Positions 61,655 to 64,000 of a stretch of 64,000 nucleotides of DNA are shown in pieces. Position numbers and translations under genes: made by a program. The stretch comes from an uncultured Alphaproteobacteria bacterium (lineage in GTDB: Bacteria; Pseudomonadota; Alphaproteobacteria; Caulobacterales; Aquidulcibacteraceae), in contig CADEEL010000013.1 in the NCBI GenBank assembly GCA_902826335.1, forward strand, positions 1 through 64,000. Reading direction: 5' to 3'. A model generated the notes under the pieces. It worked only from the letters and a program-made list of their open reading frames with translations. It did not search any database and was not told the DNA's origin. Numbering within the stretch: position 1 is the stretch's first letter; each line of letters starts with the position of its first letter.

Positions 61655-62785
61655 TTAAGCATCGACACGCGCGCTGGCGCGCGCCTTGATGGTTTCGCTT
61701 TTCAATTGCCCGCACGCGGCGAGAATATCGCGCCCGCGCGGCGTGCGGATGGGGCTGGCGTAGCCGGCGCGATTTAGGTGTGCCGCGAAGGCTTCGATCA
61801 CATCCCAATCCGAGCATTCATAGGGCGCGCCGGGCCAGGGATTGAAGGGGATGAGATTGATTTTGGCGGGAATGTTTTTCAGCAGACGCACAAGCGCCTT
61901 GGCGTCCGCCTGAGCATCATTGACGCCTTTGAGCATCACATATTCGAAGGTGACGCGTTTTGCGTTGCCCAATGATGGATAGGCGCGGATCGCCGCGAAC
62001 AGGGATTCAAGATCGTATTTCTTGTTGAGCGGCACGAGTTGATCGCGCAATTCGTCACTGGTCGCATGCAAGGAGATGGCCAGCATCGCCCCCGTGCGCG
62101 CGCCAAGTTCGGGAATTTTCGGCGCGACGCCGGCGGTTGAGACGGTGATGCGGCGCCGGGAGATGGAGATTCCATCGCCATCGGCGATGATGTCGATGGC
62201 GGCGACGACGTTATCCAAGTTGTAGAGCGGTTCGCCCATGCCCATGAAGACGATATTAGTGAGCAGGCGATCGTCATTCGATGTCGGCCATTCGCCAAGA
62301 TCGTCCCGCGCGATCATGACCTGCGCGACGATTTCAGCGGCGGTGAGGTTGCGCACAAGCCGCTGCGTGCCGGTGTGGCAGAACGTGCAGGTCAAGGTGC
62401 AGCCGACCTGGCTCGACACGCACAGCGCGCCGGAGCGGGCGACGTCCGGGATGAAGACGGTTTCGACTTCCGCTCCGTCAGCCAGGCGGATCAGCCATTT
62501 ACGCGTGCCATCGGTGGAGACTTGCCGGGCGCTGACAGTGGGGCGATCGAGCACGAAGGCGTCGGCGAGTGCGCCGCGCAGCTCCTTGGCGACGTTTGTC
62601 ATCGCGGAAAAATCGCGCGCGCCATGATGATAGATCCAGCGCCAGAGCTGATCGGCGCGCATGGCTTGCCTGGCGGGCTCGACGCCGATCTCGCCGAGGC
62701 GCACGGCAAGCTCGGCGCGCGTCAAGCCGACAAGGGTTGGGCGCGCGTTCTGGGCGGCGGAGCGATGATCGAGTAGAACCGGCAT
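61655..62785 (-). CDS. rlmN: 23S rRNA/tRNA adenine methyltransferase RlmN
   Basis: A 376-residue radical-SAM enzyme that methylates C2 of A2503 in 23S rRNA (and A37 in some tRNAs). The iron-sulphur motif is C-x3-C-x2-C in [14 protein letters not shown], and [14 protein letters not shown] and [10 protein letters not shown] complete the RlmN pattern. The catalytic Cys near the C-terminus is in [12 protein letters not shown] 62785. It stands with one small gene downstream. Confidence 0.95.
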   Translation of the reverse strand: MPVLLDHRSAAQNARPTLVGLTRAELAVRLGEIGVEPARQAMRADQLWRWIYHHGARDFSAMTNVAKELRGALADAFVLDRPTVSARQVSTDGTRKWLIRLADGAEVETVFIPDVARSGALCVSSQVGCTLTCTFCHTGTQRLVRNLTAAEIVAQVMIARDDLGEWPTSNDDRLLTNIVFMGMGEPLYNLDNVVAAIDIIADGDGISISRRRITVSTAGVAPKIPELGARTGAMLAISLHATSDELRDQLVPLNKKYDLESLFAAIRAYPSLGNAKRVTFEYVMLKGVNDAQADAKALVRLLKNIPAKINLIPFNPWPGAPYECSDWDVIEAFAAHLNRAGYASPIRTPRGRDILAACGQLKSETIKARASARVDA

Positions 62786-62840
62786 GGGCGGCGTTATGTA
62801 GGCGGGAAATCAGCGTTTCGCCAGCGTGGGCGTGGCGATC

Positions 62841-63443
62841 TCAACGCTTGCCCGCCTCGATCGCTTCCTCAACATCGCGCAGGCGATCCTTGCCAAAATA
62901 CATCTCCTCGCTGACGAAAAAAGTTGGAACGCCGAACACGCCGCAGGCGATTGCGCGCTCAGTGTTTTCAATCAGTTTCGCCTTCACGGCCGCCTCCTGG
63001 GCGCGCGCGAGGAGGCGTTCGCCGTCCAGCCCCACCGCCTGCAATTCCGCGGTGACGACAGCGGGGTCGTCCATCTTCAAGCCCTTCTCCCACATGGCGG
63101 CGAAGGCCGCCTCGGCGAAGCGGGCCAGCGCGCCGTCTTCATCGGCGGCGACGGCGATGCGCATAAGCAGCAGCGTGTTCACCGGGAAATGCGGGTTCAT
63201 CTGAAACTTCGTGAGGCCGTGGCGGGCGATGAAGCGCTGCATCTCGATACGCTCATAAGCGAGCTTGCTTGGGACGTGGGCGAAGGCCATGACGGGTGAT
63301 TGGTTGTTGGTCGCCTTGAATATTCCGCCAAGCAAAACAGGCGTATAGGCGAAGCGCGCGCCGGTGTGCGCCTCGATGGCCGGCAGGACGCGATGGGCCA
63401 GATAGGCGTTCGGACTGCCGAAATCAAAGATGAACTCGGGCAT
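62841..63443 (-). CDS. 2-hydroxychromene-2-carboxylate isomerase-like protein
   Basis: A 200-residue thioredoxin-fold protein of the DsbA/HCCA isomerase group. FIFDFGSPNAYLAHRVL opens the fold, with a Ser where disulphide oxidoreductases have CxxC, as in the isomerases; GVFGVPTFFV is the cis-Pro loop. HCCA isomerases work in aromatic ring degradation with glutathione. ATG 63443 in a TGATG overlap with the SDR gene; the GTG one codon before is possible. Confidence 0.85.
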   Translation of the reverse strand: MPEFIFDFGSPNAYLAHRVLPAIEAHTGARFAYTPVLLGGIFKATNNQSPVMAFAHVPSKLAYERIEMQRFIARHGLTKFQMNPHFPVNTLLLMRIAVAADEDGALARFAEAAFAAMWEKGLKMDDPAVVTAELQAVGLDGERLLARAQEAAVKAKLIENTERAIACGVFGVPTFFVSEEMYFGKDRLRDVEEAIEAGKR

Positions 63444-64000
63444 CACCAGCGCTCCGAAAAGGGCCGCAGGTCCATTTCAAAAGTCCAGGCGTCCCGGCTC
63501 TGGGTGTGGATCGCCCAATAGGCTTCGGCGATCGATTTTGGGTTCATGAGCTGGTCGGGCGGCAGGTTGGCCAGGGCCTCGTCGCCCCGCGCCGCCTTGA
63601 TCCGTTCACGGACGAAGGCGGTGTCGACGCCGGCGTCGATAATAAGGTGGGCGACGTGGATGCCTTCCGGCCCCAATTCGCGGGCCATGCTTTGCGCGAG
63701 ATTGCGCAGACCCGCCTTGGCCGAGGCGAAGGCCGCATAGCCCACGCCGCCGCGCAAGCTCGCGGTCGCGCCCGTGAAAAAAATGCTGCCTCGCCCACGC
63801 GGCGCCATGAGGCGCGCGGCTTCGCGGCCAGTGAGAAAGCCCGCATAGCAGGCCATCTCCCAGACCTTGCGGAATACGCGCTCGGTGGTGTCAAGGAGCG
63901 GAAACTGCACATTGGCGCCGGGATTGAAGATGCACACGTCGAGCGGCGCATGGGCCTCGGCGGCGGCGAGGAAGGCGGCGATGTCTTCTTCCTTGCGAGC
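63443..64000 (-). CDS. SDR-family protein, N-terminus cut by window edge
   Basis: The last 185 residues of a short-chain dehydrogenase; the frame continues past the window end, so the cofactor-binding loop is missing. GSIFFTGATASLRGGVGYAAFASAKAGLRNLAQSMARELGPEGIHVAHLIID shows the family. The catalytic Tyr-x3-Lys is replaced by F-A-S-A-K (Phe at the Tyr site), as in a subgroup of SDRs, so ordinary oxidoreductase activity is doubtful. It shares a stop/start overlap with the isomerase-like gene downstream. Confidence 0.85.
   Translation of the reverse strand, partial: ARKEEDIAAFLAAAEAHAPLDVCIFNPGANVQFPLLDTTERVFRKVWEMACYAGFLTGREAARLMAPRGRGSIFFTGATASLRGGVGYAAFASAKAGLRNLAQSMARELGPEGIHVAHLIIDAGVDTAFVRERIKAARGDEALANLPPDQLMNPKSIAEAYWAIHTQSRDAWTFEMDLRPFSERW

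Overview
The window is about 64 kb of dense, GC-rich chromosome from an alphaproteobacterium, most likely in or near the Caulobacterales. Three things point there: the chemotaxis operon has the order I recall for the main Caulobacter cluster, including cheU, a CheYIII-like protein and cheE; there is a lipoprotein of the CC0125/CC1285 type and a Usg protein; and there is a complete fixLJ-fixK-cco set. Genes are tightly packed, often with ATGA or GTGA stop/start overlaps. I see no phage, IS element, rRNA or CRISPR array.

Layout. 1-4.7 kb: the tail of an unknown gene, a palindromic intergenic repeat, a LysE-type exporter, usg, a lipoprotein, a TraB/GumN protein, tRNA-Arg(CCG), and a HupE/UreJ-like membrane protein with a small secreted partner. 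4.7-12.1 kb: an unusual putative biosynthetic cluster. A PaaK/F390-type adenylating enzyme converges on a six-gene operon (KAS III-like synthase, NAD-dependent reductase, metallo-beta-lactamase-fold hydrolase, ATP-grasp ligase, GNAT-like protein, Rieske oxygenase). 12.3-15.9 kb: a membrane glycosyltransferase, a HEAT-repeat protein and a TPR/YaiO-type outer-membrane barrel, which look like an exopolysaccharide synthesis and export module. 16.2-30.9 kb: a low-oxygen module with FixK-like regulator, a receiver lacking its phospho-Asp, FixJ, haem-PAS FixL, two universal stress proteins, a cytochrome c lipoprotein, the ccoNOQP and ccoGHIS genes, and a small ion channel. A perfect FNR/FixK box lies in front of ccoN.

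30.9-36.8 kb: a leftward operon of an EF-G-like GTPase, a HIT-like protein that appears frameshifted, a HAD phosphatase, an FAD-dependent 2-hydroxyacid oxidase and a GH13 glucosidase. 37-39.6 kb: a secreted M1 aminopeptidase. 39.7-42.7 kb: a Rieske oxygenase, APC permease and FAH-family hydrolase in one operon, probably for uptake and breakdown of an amine or aromatic compound. 42.9-53.1 kb: the chemotaxis operon, starting with a soluble receptor that carries a tandem duplication of a PAS pair and ending with a CheY-like protein whose C-terminus resembles the CheY-binding start of FliM. 53.1-64 kb: an outer-membrane protein, a 1482-residue protein with flagellin-IN-like and propeller-like repeats, a phospholipase-C-like/helix-hairpin-helix fusion, two small proteins, rlmN, a DsbA-family isomerase and the C-terminal part of an SDR protein cut by the window edge.

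The best candidates for something undescribed are the 4.8-12.1 kb cluster, the FliM-like tail on the CheY-like protein at 52.0-52.6 kb, and the glycosyltransferase/HEAT/YaiO module. All function calls come from reading the sequence; no database search was run.
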